40,322 bases of DNA from contig NZ_FOIE01000013.1 in assembly GCF_900111455.1 (NCBI RefSeq), forward strand, positions 1 to 40,322, read 5' to 3'. The notes under the pieces were generated by a model. The model worked only from the letters and a program-made list of their open reading frames with translations, made no database searches and was not told the origin of the DNA. Made by a program: the position numbers and the translations under genes. Origin of the DNA: Geodermatophilus poikilotrophus (GTDB taxonomy: Bacteria; Actinomycetota; Actinomycetes; Mycobacteriales; Geodermatophilaceae). This document shows, piece by piece, positions 8,178 to 15,769 of the stretch. The number at the start of each line of letters is the position of its first letter. The first letter of the stretch is position 1.

Positions 8178-8615
8178 TCAGAAGCGCAGACGCACAACGG
8201 GCCGCAGGCCGTCCACCACGTCCGGTCCGATCAGGGCACCGGTCCCCAGCAGCCGTCGCAGCTCCTCGTCGGTCAGCACGGGCGTCGGCTGCTCGGGGAC
8301 GTGGGGCGCGCGCATCCTCGCCATCGGGGACCGGGTCATCGCCTCCTCGCGCACCAGCCAGCCGGAGAACTGTTGCAGCGCCCGAAACGTCAGCGAGCAG
8401 GTGGCCGGTCTCCAGGTGTCGGTGAGGCCGGCCATGAACGTCGACAGGGCGATGCGGGAGATCTCGGTCGGGTCGTCGGGGCCGTCGTGGGCCAGGCACC
8501 AGGCGTGCAGCTTGTCGACCGCGCCCAGGTAGAGGCGGACGGTGTTCGGGCTCTTGCCCTCGGCGCGCAGGCAGGTGGCGTAGTCGCGGCGGAGGTGCTC
8601 CCAGCGGGTCGGCAT
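8178..8615 (-). pseudogene. tyrosine recombinase/integrase, N-terminal fragment
   Basis: From ATG 8615 (or 8651) the protein shows a core-binding SAM-like domain: YATCLRAEGKSPNTVRLYLG, RALQQFSGWLVREEAMTRSP, then the hinge PTPVLTDEELRRLLGTG. In intact enzymes the catalytic domain with R-H-R-Y follows this hinge. Here about 20 unrelated residues follow, then a stop, so the catalytic domain is missing and the protein cannot recombine. It lies 87 bases from the 3' end of tRNA-Phe, a common integration target, and marks the edge of the accessory block. It converges on the broken HTH gene. Confidence 0.75.
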
Positions 8616-8702
8616 CGGGCGGAAGTTACGAGGTCGCCGACGCCGGTGCATCGATGGTTGAACGCTTGACCAGTTCTGTTTGCGCTGGTCAGGGGCTTGG
8701 TG

Positions 8703-8776
8703 TGGGCAGGGGCGGGGTCGAACCGCCGACCTCTCGCTTTTCAGGCGAGCGCTCGTACCGACTGAGCTACCTGCCC
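8703..8776 (-). tRNA. tRNA-Phe (GAA)
   Basis: The minus strand folds with acceptor GGGCAGG/CCTGCCC, D-arm TAGCTCAG, anticodon loop CTGAAAA (GAA), and T-arm GGTTCGACC. The discriminator is A and CCA is not encoded. It is last of a Glu-Asp-Phe array, and its 3' end faces the integrase remnant. Confidence 0.95.
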
Positions 8777-8799
8777 CTCCCGGTGTCTCCACCGGAGAG

Positions 8800-8873
8800 C
8801 GACCCTGACGGGACTCGAACCCGCGACCTCCGCCGTGACAGGGCGGCGCGCTAACCAACTGCGCTACAGGGCC
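8800..8873 (-). tRNA. tRNA-Asp (GTC)
   Basis: The minus strand has acceptor GGCCCTG/CAGGGTC, D-arm TAGCGCAG, anticodon loop CTGTCAC (GTC), T-loop GGGTTCGAGTCC and discriminator G. It is the middle gene of the array. Confidence 0.95.
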
Positions 8874-8887
8874 TTGCTGTGGTGCCG

Positions 8888-8960
8888 TGCCCCCAACGGG
8901 GTTCGAACCCGTGCTACCGCCTTGAAAGGGCGGCGTCCTGGACCGCTAGACGATGGGGGC
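8888..8960 (-). tRNA. tRNA-Glu (TTC)
   Basis: The minus strand has acceptor GCCCCCA/TGGGGGC, D-arm TCGTCTAGCGG, anticodon loop CTTTCAA (TTC) and T-arm GGGTTCGAACCC. It is first of the array, so the shared promoter should lie just above 8960. Confidence 0.95.
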
Positions 8961-9177
8961 TCGTGTTCGCCGGGGGCAGCGAGAACTCTACATGGTCGGC
9001 GGAGGGCACCCGGTACGGGGGGCCGGTGTCCCTCGCCACGGTCCGTCCCGCTCCGGTCGCCGGGAGCTGGGAGACCGTCCGGCTGCTGCCGCGTCGGTCC
9101 CGAGCGCGTCGTCCGGGGTGCGCGACACGGCCGGCGTGCTCGCGATCGCAGCGGCTCCGGGCTGTCACCCTCAGCGG

Positions 9178-9831
9178 GTGATCCGCCGCGCCGCCCGTTG
9201 CCCGTCCCTCCTGCTCACCGCCGCGCTGCTCGCCGCCTGCGGGAGCGGCGACCCGGTCACCCCGCCGTCCGCCGGCGCGGAGGAGGTCTCGTCGACGGCT
9301 CCGGGGTCCGCCGCGCCGAGCTCCGCCGCGCCGAGCTCCGCGTCGCCGAGCTCCGCGGCGGCGACCTCGGGCACCGACGCGCCGCCGTTCGAGGGCGACA
9401 CGCAGCCGGCGACCGGAGAGGCCTCGGCCGACGCCCTGGTGACCGTCTCGGACGTCCGGACCGGCCGCCAGGACGGCTACGACCGCGTCGTCCTCGAGAC
9501 GGACGGCACCGGCACGCCGGGCTGGGACGTCCGGTACGTCGACGAGGCGTACTCGCAGGGCACCGGGGCACCGGTCGAGGTCGCGGGCGACGCCGTCCTG
9601 CAGGTGACGATCACCGGCGCCGGTTACCCGTTCGACACCGGCGTCGAGGAGTGGGCCGGCCCCGACCCGCTGCCCGGCAACGGCACGCAGACCGTCACCG
9701 AGGTCGCCTGGGATGCCACCTTCGAGGGCACCTCGGTGGCCTTCGTCGGGACGACGGGCGAGGCACCCTTCCGGGTCTACGCCCTCGAGGGCCCCACCCG
9801 CGTCGTCATCGAGGTGGCCCACCCCGGCTGA
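9178..9831 (+). CDS. AMIN-like domain lipoprotein
   Basis: 217 residues from GTG 9178. It has a lipoprotein signal, RCPSLLLTAALLAACGSGD, with the lipobox LAAC. A Ser/Ala/Pro linker of SSAAP repeats follows. The C-terminal domain, from DGYDRVVLETDG through WDVRYVDEA to VYALEGPTRVVIEVAHPG, matches the AMIN-like domain of actinobacterial lipoproteins. It is likely cell-envelope anchored, and AMIN-type domains often bind wall polymers. The exact role is unknown. It stands alone, convergent with the lipoprotein gene at 9915. Confidence 0.85.
   Translation: MIRRAARCPSLLLTAALLAACGSGDPVTPPSAGAEEVSSTAPGSAAPSSAAPSSASPSSAAATSGTDAPPFEGDTQPATGEASADALVTVSDVRTGRQDGYDRVVLETDGTGTPGWDVRYVDEAYSQGTGAPVEVAGDAVLQVTITGAGYPFDTGVEEWAGPDPLPGNGTQTVTEVAWDATFEGTSVAFVGTTGEAPFRVYALEGPTRVVIEVAHPG
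9310..9357 (+). repeat. 15-base tandem repeats in the lipoprotein linker
   Basis: GCCGAGCTCCG recurs at 15-base spacing (9315, 9330, 9345), coding the SSAAP/SSASP spacer between the lipid anchor and the folded domain. Confidence 0.7.
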
Positions 9832-9835
9832 GGAC

Positions 9836-9850
9836 GGCCCCTGCGGGGCC
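9836..9850. terminator. possible terminator between convergent genes
   Basis: GGCCCC-TGC-GGGGCC directly after the AMIN-like lipoprotein stop. The stem is short and GC-rich, with no U-tract. Confidence 0.35.
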
Positions 9851-9914
9851 CGCCGCCGGCCCCGTCCAGGGCACCGCCCCGAGCGAGCGGGGGTGGCGAG
9901 GACGGGGTCCTCCA

Positions 9915-10250
9915 TCAGCCCAGGGAGGCGGTCAGCTCCACGGAGTCGGACTGGACGGTGGTGCAGGTCAGGGTCAGCGGCCCGGCGTTCACGGTCTCGC
10001 CCTGGGCGCACGAGACGCTTGCGTTGCCCACGCTGAGGGAGGCCCGCCCGTCCTGCACCCCGCCGAGGGCGAGCGACGTCCCGAGGACCTCGACCTCTGC
10101 ACCGTTGCCTGACAGCGTCACCGAGCACTCGCTGCCGCTGCAGGAGAGGTTGTCCGAGCTGAACGAGCAGGCGGTCAGCGGCAGCAGGGTGAGGCTCCCG
10201 GCGAGGACCCCGGCAGCCAGCCGGGAGGCACGCGACGTCGTCGTGGACAT
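9915..10250 (-). CDS. small exported lipoprotein
   Basis: 111 residues from ATG 10250. The signal RLAAGVLAGSLTLLPLTAC ends in a lipobox (LTAC). The mature part has Cys pairs (LSCSGSECSVTL, SVSCAQGE, LTCTTV) that could form two disulfides, and a beta-rich pattern. I do not recognise the family. It follows the metallophosphoesterase by 23 bases on the same strand and is probably the last gene of that group. Confidence 0.8.
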   Translation of the reverse strand: MSTTTSRASRLAAGVLAGSLTLLPLTACSFSSDNLSCSGSECSVTLSGNGAEVEVLGTSLALGGVQDGRASLSVGNASVSCAQGETVNAGPLTLTCTTVQSDSVELTASLG

Positions 10251-10273
10251 GCTCCGAGGGTAGGTGGGTGCGG

Positions 10274-11815
10274 TCACCCCGTCGGGGAGGCCGGCGCGGG
10301 GGGCGTCGCCGGAGCGGGCCCCGTCGGCGTCGGACCCGGGACGGCGCCCTCCCCGCCGACGCCGTCCCCGCCGAGGCCGCTCCCACCGGCGGTGTCCGTC
10401 GGGCCGACGACCGTGCGCTCGATGGTCACCTCGGTCTGCCCGAGGCCGCCGAGGGTGATCTCGTCGTAGGCGGTGAGCGCACCGGTCCCCGGGTCGAGGT
10501 AGAGCACCGTGCAGGTCAGCGGCTCGGGGAACTCGCCCTGCAGGGCGCGCAGCCCGGCTCCGCCGGTCGAGCCCTGCACCATGAGCAGCGTGCCCCCGTC
10601 GAGCCGGGTGACCTGCCGCTCGTGGGTGTGCCCGGCCAGCACCAGCGGGACGACGCCGTCCAGCGGCGGCGCCTGCTCGGGGTCGTGCACCATCGCGATC
10701 GCCGGGGGCTCGGGCAGCGTCCGGGCGAACGCGGCGAGGCCCTCGCCGGTCCCCTCGAGCGACTCCAGGCCGTCGTCGGCGTCCGGGTCGGGGGTGAAGC
10801 GCGGGTCCGGCGTCCCGACGACCTCGATCCCGGCCACCGTCACGGCCGAGTCGTCGAGCACGGTCGCGTTCGGCTGTGCGGCGACCAGCTGGACGGTGAC
10901 GGTGGAGTCGTGGTTGCCGCGGGTGAAGGCGTACGGGACGCCGAGCGTGCCGACCCGGCTCACCAGGGTGTTCTCCGGCTGGCTGCCCCAGTCGGTGAGG
11001 TCCCCGGTGTCGAGGACGCCGTCGACGTCGAACTGGGTGACCACCTGCCGCACGAGGTCGAAGCCGGCGGGGTTGAGGTGGATGTCGGAGACGTGCAGCA
11101 GGGCCACGCTGTCGTCGGCGCCGCTCGGCGGGGGCAGCGTGGACAGCGTCGAGTACAGGGTGCTCACGTTGGAGACCAGGTCCTCGAGCGAGGCGCGGTA
11201 GGCGTCGAACCGGGCCACGATGTCCTGCGCGCTGCCGATGAGGCTGTTGGCGTTGACCAGCAGCCCGGTGTACGTCGGCTGGGAGAGCGCCGCGGGGCGC
11301 CAGGTGGCCGCGGCGATGCCGCCGGTCGTGGCGACCAGCGCGGTGGACAGGCCCAGGGCGATCAGTGGTTCCCGGCGGCGGCGCAGCACCAGCAGGGACG
11401 TCGCCGTCGCCCCACCGACGGCGGCCAGTGCGGTCAGCCACGCCACCCGCTCGACGGCGTCCCGCAGGTCGGCGCTCACCTGGTCGACGGCGCCGTCGAG
11501 CTTGACCGGGTCGGCGGCCAGTGCCGTCGCCCGGACCTCGTCGACCCGGCTGAGCTGGATCTCCAGCCGCAGCGGCCCGTCGTAGGCGTCGACCTGCAGC
11601 GCGCCCAGCGGGGGGATGTCCAGGGCAGCGCCGCCGCCGAACGGACGGAACGCCACCGTGGTGTCGAACGGGCCGATCGGCGCGGACACGCGGCCGAGCA
11701 GCAGGATGCCGAGCCAGGCGCCGGCCAGGACGACGGCCAGCCGGACCGCCCAGCGACCCACCTCGCGGGCGACCGCGCGCCGGCCCGATCGCGCGGTGGT
11801 GGTCGGCTCGGTCAC
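10274..11815 (-). CDS. membrane metallophosphoesterase
   Basis: About 513 residues using GTG 11815 (GTGACCGAGCCG); an in-frame start at 11881 would add 22 Pro/Ala-rich residues. One TM helix near the N-terminus and a pair in the middle flank an extracytoplasmic-looking region. The calcineurin-like phosphoesterase core follows with HVSDIHLN, DTGDLTDWG, TRGNHDS, MVHDP and AGHTHERQ, the full set of metal-binding Asp/His/Asn residues. A Gly/Pro-rich tail ends the protein. It presumably hydrolyses a phosphoester; the substrate cannot be told. It is in a minus-strand group after wrbA. Confidence 0.9.
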   Translation of the reverse strand: MTEPTTTARSGRRAVAREVGRWAVRLAVVLAGAWLGILLLGRVSAPIGPFDTTVAFRPFGGGAALDIPPLGALQVDAYDGPLRLEIQLSRVDEVRATALAADPVKLDGAVDQVSADLRDAVERVAWLTALAAVGGATATSLLVLRRRREPLIALGLSTALVATTGGIAAATWRPAALSQPTYTGLLVNANSLIGSAQDIVARFDAYRASLEDLVSNVSTLYSTLSTLPPPSGADDSVALLHVSDIHLNPAGFDLVRQVVTQFDVDGVLDTGDLTDWGSQPENTLVSRVGTLGVPYAFTRGNHDSTVTVQLVAAQPNATVLDDSAVTVAGIEVVGTPDPRFTPDPDADDGLESLEGTGEGLAAFARTLPEPPAIAMVHDPEQAPPLDGVVPLVLAGHTHERQVTRLDGGTLLMVQGSTGGAGLRALQGEFPEPLTCTVLYLDPGTGALTAYDEITLGGLGQTEVTIERTVVGPTDTAGGSGLGGDGVGGEGAVPGPTPTGPAPATPPAPASPTG

Positions 11816-11888
11816 TCGCGCCAACCTAGCCGCGGGCGGAGCCGGCGCCGCCCCGGTGGGCCGGTGCGGCGCCGGTGTCACCCGACCG

Positions 11889-12491
11889 TCACGCGACGAG
11901 CTTGGCGGTCACCTCGGCCAGCCGACGGCCCTGGTAGCGGGCGGCGGCCAGCTCGGCCTCGCTGGCGGTGGCGGACTTGCCGCCGGAGGCGTTGGAGACG
12001 CCGTACGGGTTGCCACCGGCCTCGAACAGCAGCGGGTCGGTGTAACCCGGCGGCACGATCACCGCGCCGAAGTGCGAGAAGACGTTGAACATCGTGAGGA
12101 TCGTCGACTCGTTGCCGCCGTGCACGTTCTGGGCGCTGGTGAAGGCGGTCGCGCCCTTGTCGGCCAGCTTGCCGGTGAACCACAGCCCGCCGAGGGTGTC
12201 GATGAACTGCTTCATCTGGGCGGCCGGGGTGCCGAAGCGGGTCGGCGTCCCGAGGGCGTACCCGTCGGCCCACTCCATGTCCGCCGGGGTGGCCTCCTCG
12301 ACCTCGCCGGCGGTGGCGTCGACGTGAGCACGCCACAGCGGGTTGGAGTCGATGGCCTCCTCCGGCGCGAGCTCGGGGACCCGGCGCAGGCGCACCTCGG
12401 CGCCGGCCTCACGGGCACCCTCGGCCACGGCGGCGGCGAGCTGGTGGGTGTTCCCGGTGGAGGAGTAGTAGACGACAGCGATGTTCGGCAC
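11889..12491 (-). CDS. wrbA: NAD(P)H:quinone oxidoreductase, WrbA type
   Basis: About 200 residues from GTG 12491, with GGGAG about eight bases upstream; this matches WrbA length, so the longer frame back to 12563 is rejected. The protein starts IAVVYYSSTGNTHQLA, the FMN phosphate-binding loop of the flavodoxin fold. PTRFGTPAAQMKQFIDTLGG and SAQNVHGGNESTI are WrbA signatures. It reduces quinones by two electrons using NAD(P)H with bound FMN, in the cytoplasm, limiting semiquinone stress. It lies between the GtrA-like gene and the metallophosphoesterase, probably co-transcribed. Confidence 0.93.
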   Translation of the reverse strand: MPNIAVVYYSSTGNTHQLAAAVAEGAREAGAEVRLRRVPELAPEEAIDSNPLWRAHVDATAGEVEEATPADMEWADGYALGTPTRFGTPAAQMKQFIDTLGGLWFTGKLADKGATAFTSAQNVHGGNESTILTMFNVFSHFGAVIVPPGYTDPLLFEAGGNPYGVSNASGGKSATASEAELAAARYQGRRLAEVTAKLVA

Positions 12492-12583
12492 GAAAGGGTC
12501 TCCCAGTCTGATTGCACGTTCAACCACGTGCGTGGTCGTGTGCTCGGTCGAGCCGTCGCCCAAACACGGGGGCGCGAGGGCCG

Positions 12584-13063
12584 TCAGGCGGTCGTGACCG
12601 TCCGCGGGCGGAACAGCCAGCGCAGCGCGATGAAGCGCATGAGGCCGACCAGGCCGGTCACCGTGACGACGAGCGCGACCTGGGTGACGACGCTCGCGTC
12701 GGGGACGGTCGAGTTCAGGACGCCGAGTGAGGCGCTGGAGAGCAGCAGACCGATGACCGACACCCCGCCGGCCTCGAGCTGGGCGGTGAGCCAGTGCACC
12801 CGCTCACCGGCGTGGAAGGTGAGCCGGCGGTGCATCTCGTTGGCGAGCAGGGTCGAGGCCGCGGTGGCCACGACGTGCGCGGGCAGGTAGCCCAGACCCT
12901 CCAGGGTGGCGAAGAAGGCGGCGTACACGAGCGTCGTCGAGACGCCGACGAGGACGAAGCGCGCGAACTGGCCGAGCGTGTCCTCCGCGCGGACCCGGGC
13001 CACGAGGCTGCCCACGGCGTCGCCCACCGCCGGACGGCGGGTCAACAGCGACGGGCAGGTCAC
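12584..13063 (-). CDS. GtrA-like membrane protein
   Basis: 159 residues from GTG 13063, with GAGGAGG five bases upstream; the longer frame to 13225 has no such site. Four TM helices are visible, with the family-typical FARFVLVGVSTTLVYAAFF, then a loop with ANEMHRRLTFHAGE (compare the N-x-x-W/R-x-x-F pattern) and a helix ending LMRFIALRWLF. GtrA-family proteins are thought to move polyprenyl-linked sugars across the membrane or serve cell-wall glycosylation. It is the first gene of the minus-strand group. Confidence 0.88.
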   Translation of the reverse strand: MTCPSLLTRRPAVGDAVGSLVARVRAEDTLGQFARFVLVGVSTTLVYAAFFATLEGLGYLPAHVVATAASTLLANEMHRRLTFHAGERVHWLTAQLEAGGVSVIGLLLSSASLGVLNSTVPDASVVTQVALVVTVTGLVGLMRFIALRWLFRPRTVTTA

Positions 13064-13275
13064 GACGCCTCCTCTGCTGGCCACCAGGTCTTCCTGCACG
13101 TTCCACCTGGGGATCGGCTGGACACCAGTGGTTATTCCCCTGGGAACCGACGCAACCCCTGTGCAGTCGATCACCGCGGACGGGGTGGCCGGCGTGGCCA
13201 TCACTGTCGGATCCCCCCTCGTCACAGCGAATCGAAGTCGGCATCGCCGCCGGTCGACGGGGGTAGGAGGCCGTC

Positions 13276-14157
13276 ATGAGCCTCTTGGGGATCCTCGACC
13301 GGGTCGCAGACAAGGCGACCTTCGACAAGGCGATCGGGCCGGCCCAGCGCGCCGTGCAGGCCGCCCTCCGGCCGCAGGCCCTCCGGGACCTGCTGCACGG
13401 CACGTGGCTGGGGCACCCGCTGCACCCGATCCTGGTGCAGGTGCCCGTCGGCAGCTGGACGTCGGCCGCGCTGCTCGACGCGATCCCCCGGATGCGGCCG
13501 GCCGCCACCGTCCTCATCGGCACGGGCGTCGCCGTCTCCGTCCCCGCGGCGTTGTCCGGCGCAGCCGACTGGTCCGAGCAGGGCATCGGGGTCCGGCGGC
13601 TGGGCCTGTTGCACGCGGCGGGCAACACCGTCGCGCTCGGCCTCTACGTCGGCTCGCTCGTCGCCCGCGCCCGGGGCCGCGGCGGGCTGGGCCGGGTGCT
13701 GTCGTACGCAGGCCTGGGCGTCGCGAGCGGATCGGCGGCGATCGGCGGGCACATGTCCTACGCCCAGTCCTCCGGCGCCTCCCACGCCGTGACGGCGGCC
13801 CGCGCGCTCAGCTCGGACTGGATCGACCTCGGCCCGCTGGACGACCTGCCCGAGGGCCGGCCGGCGCTGCGGACCGGCAAGGGCGGCAGCGTCGACGTCC
13901 CGCTGGCCGTCGTCCGCCGGGGGACGAAGGTCGACGCCTTCATCGGTGCCTGCTCGCACCTCTCGGGCCCGCTGCACGAGGGCTCGGTGGAGCAGGTGCG
14001 CGGCACCGACTGCCTGGTCTGCCCGTGGCACGGCTCGGCGTTCGACCTGGACGACGGCCAGCCGCGGCGGGGCCCGGCGGCCAACCCGCAGGACAAGCTC
14101 GAGATCCGCATGCAGGCCGGCCGCGTCATGGCCCGGCTGCCCGGGCGCGACCGGTAG
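13276..14157 (+). CDS. DUF2231 membrane domain fused to a Rieske [2Fe-2S] domain
   Basis: 293 residues from ATG 13276 with GGAGG nine bases upstream. The N-terminal half is a DUF2231-type four-helix region (HGTWLGHPLHPILVQVPVGS, then helices to about residue 165). The C-terminal Rieske domain has Cys226-x-His228 (CSHLSGPLHEG) and Cys249-x-x-His252 (CPWHGSAFDL), the complete cluster ligands. It should be a membrane-bound one-electron carrier; partner and electron route are not shown. It is divergent from the GtrA-like gene and followed by a lipoprotein 37 bases on. Confidence 0.93.
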   Translation: MSLLGILDRVADKATFDKAIGPAQRAVQAALRPQALRDLLHGTWLGHPLHPILVQVPVGSWTSAALLDAIPRMRPAATVLIGTGVAVSVPAALSGAADWSEQGIGVRRLGLLHAAGNTVALGLYVGSLVARARGRGGLGRVLSYAGLGVASGSAAIGGHMSYAQSSGASHAVTAARALSSDWIDLGPLDDLPEGRPALRTGKGGSVDVPLAVVRRGTKVDAFIGACSHLSGPLHEGSVEQVRGTDCLVCPWHGSAFDLDDGQPRRGPAANPQDKLEIRMQAGRVMARLPGRDR

Positions 14158-14194
14158 GCCCCCGGGCGGCGCCGCCGTCCCTACCCTGCGAGGC

Positions 14195-15031
14195 GTGCGG
14201 CGGACGGTGCTGGCTCTCGCGCTGCTGTGCGCCGCCTGCTCCGCGGGGAACGGCGCCGGCGGTGCGGCCCCGTCGGCCACCTCGGCGGCGCCGGCGCTGC
14301 CGCCGGTGCCCGGGATCGAGGCCGAGGTGGTGCGCCACCGCACCGACGTGCCCGTCCCCGGGCAGGTGCACGTGCGGGTCACCGACACCGGCGACCGGCC
14401 GTTCACGGTGACGGCGGTGGCGATCGACTCGCCGGGGTTCGCGCCGCTGCCGCCGACCGCGCTGACCGCCGCCTTCCGACCCGGCCGGACGGTCGACCTG
14501 CGCACCGCCCACGGCGCGCCGGACTGCGCCGCGCAGCCCGAACCCCTGGCGGCGCGGCTGACCGTGGCCCGACCGGACGGCACGGTCGAGGAGCTGCGGG
14601 TGCCGCTGGCCGGTGACGACCTGGACGTCGTCCACCGCGAGGCGTGCGCGGTCGCCGAGGTGCTCGCCGTCGCCGGCACCGGGCTGACCGACCTGGCCGC
14701 GGCGGGCGACTCGGTCACCGGGACCCTCGTCCTCACCCGGACCGGGGACGACGACCGCGCGGTCACGGTGGTCGACGCCCGGCGCAGCGTCGTCCTGGAC
14801 CTCGTCGTGGACGGGCTGCCGCTGGAGCTGCGGCCGGGGGAGGAGCGGGCGACGGCGGGGGTCTCGTTCACCGCGGCGTCCTGCGAGCCGCACGTGCTGG
14901 CCGACACCAAGCAGCCGTTCGTCTTCCCGCTGTGGATCCGGGTGGGGGACGCCGAGCCGGTGCCGGTGCCCCTCTCGGTCGACCCCTCCCAGCAGGCGCT
15001 GCTGTGGGACCTGCTCGGCCGGGTGTGCTGA
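14195..15031 (+). CDS. lipoprotein of unknown function
   Basis: 278 residues from GTG 14195. The signal VRRTVLALALLCAACSAG ends in a lipobox (CAAC). The mature protein has two beta-rich halves (VTVTAVAIDSPGF and later GTLVLTRTGDDDRAVTVVDA), which look like two Ig-like domains with Cys pairs (PDCAA, EACAV, ASCEP). No catalytic motif is seen. It is probably co-transcribed with the Rieske gene, so a role near the membrane redox protein is possible but unproven. Confidence 0.8.
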   Translation: MRRTVLALALLCAACSAGNGAGGAAPSATSAAPALPPVPGIEAEVVRHRTDVPVPGQVHVRVTDTGDRPFTVTAVAIDSPGFAPLPPTALTAAFRPGRTVDLRTAHGAPDCAAQPEPLAARLTVARPDGTVEELRVPLAGDDLDVVHREACAVAEVLAVAGTGLTDLAAAGDSVTGTLVLTRTGDDDRAVTVVDARRSVVLDLVVDGLPLELRPGEERATAGVSFTAASCEPHVLADTKQPFVFPLWIRVGDAEPVPVPLSVDPSQQALLWDLLGRVC

Positions 15032-15043
15032 GGCGGGAAGCAG

Positions 15044-15086
15044 TCCGGCCCGACCGCCACGGGGGGAACGCGACGGCCGGGCCGGA
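15044..15086 (+). terminator. hairpin terminator after the lipoprotein gene
   Basis: TCCGGCCC pairs with GGGCCGGA, and the stem extends inward with one mismatch to 13 pairs. It lies just after the stop at 15031. Confidence 0.55.
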
Positions 15087-15237
15087 GCCTGGGGCCCGGG
15101 GTCGTCCACCGGGCAGGAGTGACGGTAGGTGACGTGAGGCTCGCCATCGATCACCTGACCAGGTGACATGTCCGTGGCCTCCACCACGCAACGTCACATC
15201 GCGGTTCGGAGCCGGCCCGGCAGGGCACCCGGCGTCC

Positions 15238-15336
15238 GTGTTCTTCCTCTTCTCCAGCCGGCTCGGCTGCCTGGGCTCGCTGGCCGTCTCCGCGCTGCTG
15301 ACCGTGCTGCTCCTGCTCGTCCTCGACGTCATCTGA
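15238..15336 (+). CDS. 32-residue single-helix membrane peptide
   Basis: GTG 15238 to TGA 15336 encodes a peptide starting MFFLFSSRLGCLGSLAVS, followed by a Leu/Val-rich helix ending LDVI. Very similar tiny proteins, with FFLFSxRLGCLGS, are familiar from related actinobacteria, which is why I keep it despite its size. GGCAGGG lies about 13 bases upstream. It is probably a small inner-membrane protein; function unknown. Confidence 0.6.
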   Translation: MFFLFSSRLGCLGSLAVSALLTVLLLLVLDVI

Positions 15337-15769
15337 ACGGCCGGTCGCCCGACCCTTCCACGGCTGGTACCGGGCCTCTGGTGAGTGCGGGCAACCTGTC
15401 GAGCTGCGTCTCGGCTGGTCCGGCAGACAGTCCGACGTGCGTGTACGGGACGCTCCTCCTCGGCGTGACACCGCAGTTCCTCGTGGGAACGGGGCTGTGC
15501 GGCATCTGGCGGGAGTCCGCGATCCCTCGTGGGCGAGGATTCCTGTCCTGCTCGTCCGGCTGTCGCTCCATCCGCCGGTGCCGTCGCTGGCCTCCGTGCC
15601 CACTCCGGTGATGCTCGGAGCACCCGCGTCGCACACCGAGTGACGACCTTGCGCGTGTCGGCGGCTCCGGTCGTCGGGATCGCCAGCACGAAGGCGTCGG
15701 CTGGCAGGCTCCGCCGGCCTGCCCACTCCGAGGTCGGCCACCAGGCCGAGTGGCATCGAGCCCGAACGG
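15337..15769. other. 433-base stretch with no supported gene
   Basis: Only frames without family resemblance. It contains a 15-base match (15369-15383) to the repeat next to tRNA-Lys and to 17220-17234. Confidence 0.5.
15369..15383 (+). repeat. short copy of the tRNA-Lys-linked repeat
   Basis: ACCGGGCCTCTGGTG is identical to 17220-17234 and shares ACCGGGCCTCT with the first bases of tRNA-Lys at 19908-19918. Confidence 0.5.

Noticed and set aside
711..8660. Prophage
   Set aside because: No phage structural, lysis or packaging gene; only an integrase fragment.
8703..8776. Direct repeat of the tRNA-Phe 3' end as a far attachment site of the island
   Set aside because: No matching copy of the T-arm/acceptor sequence was found by eye in 1-8,600; it may lie outside the window.
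12492..12563. N-terminal extension of WrbA to 12563
   Set aside because: The flavodoxin fold begins right after GTG 12491, which has GGGAG upstream; the extra residues match nothing in the family.
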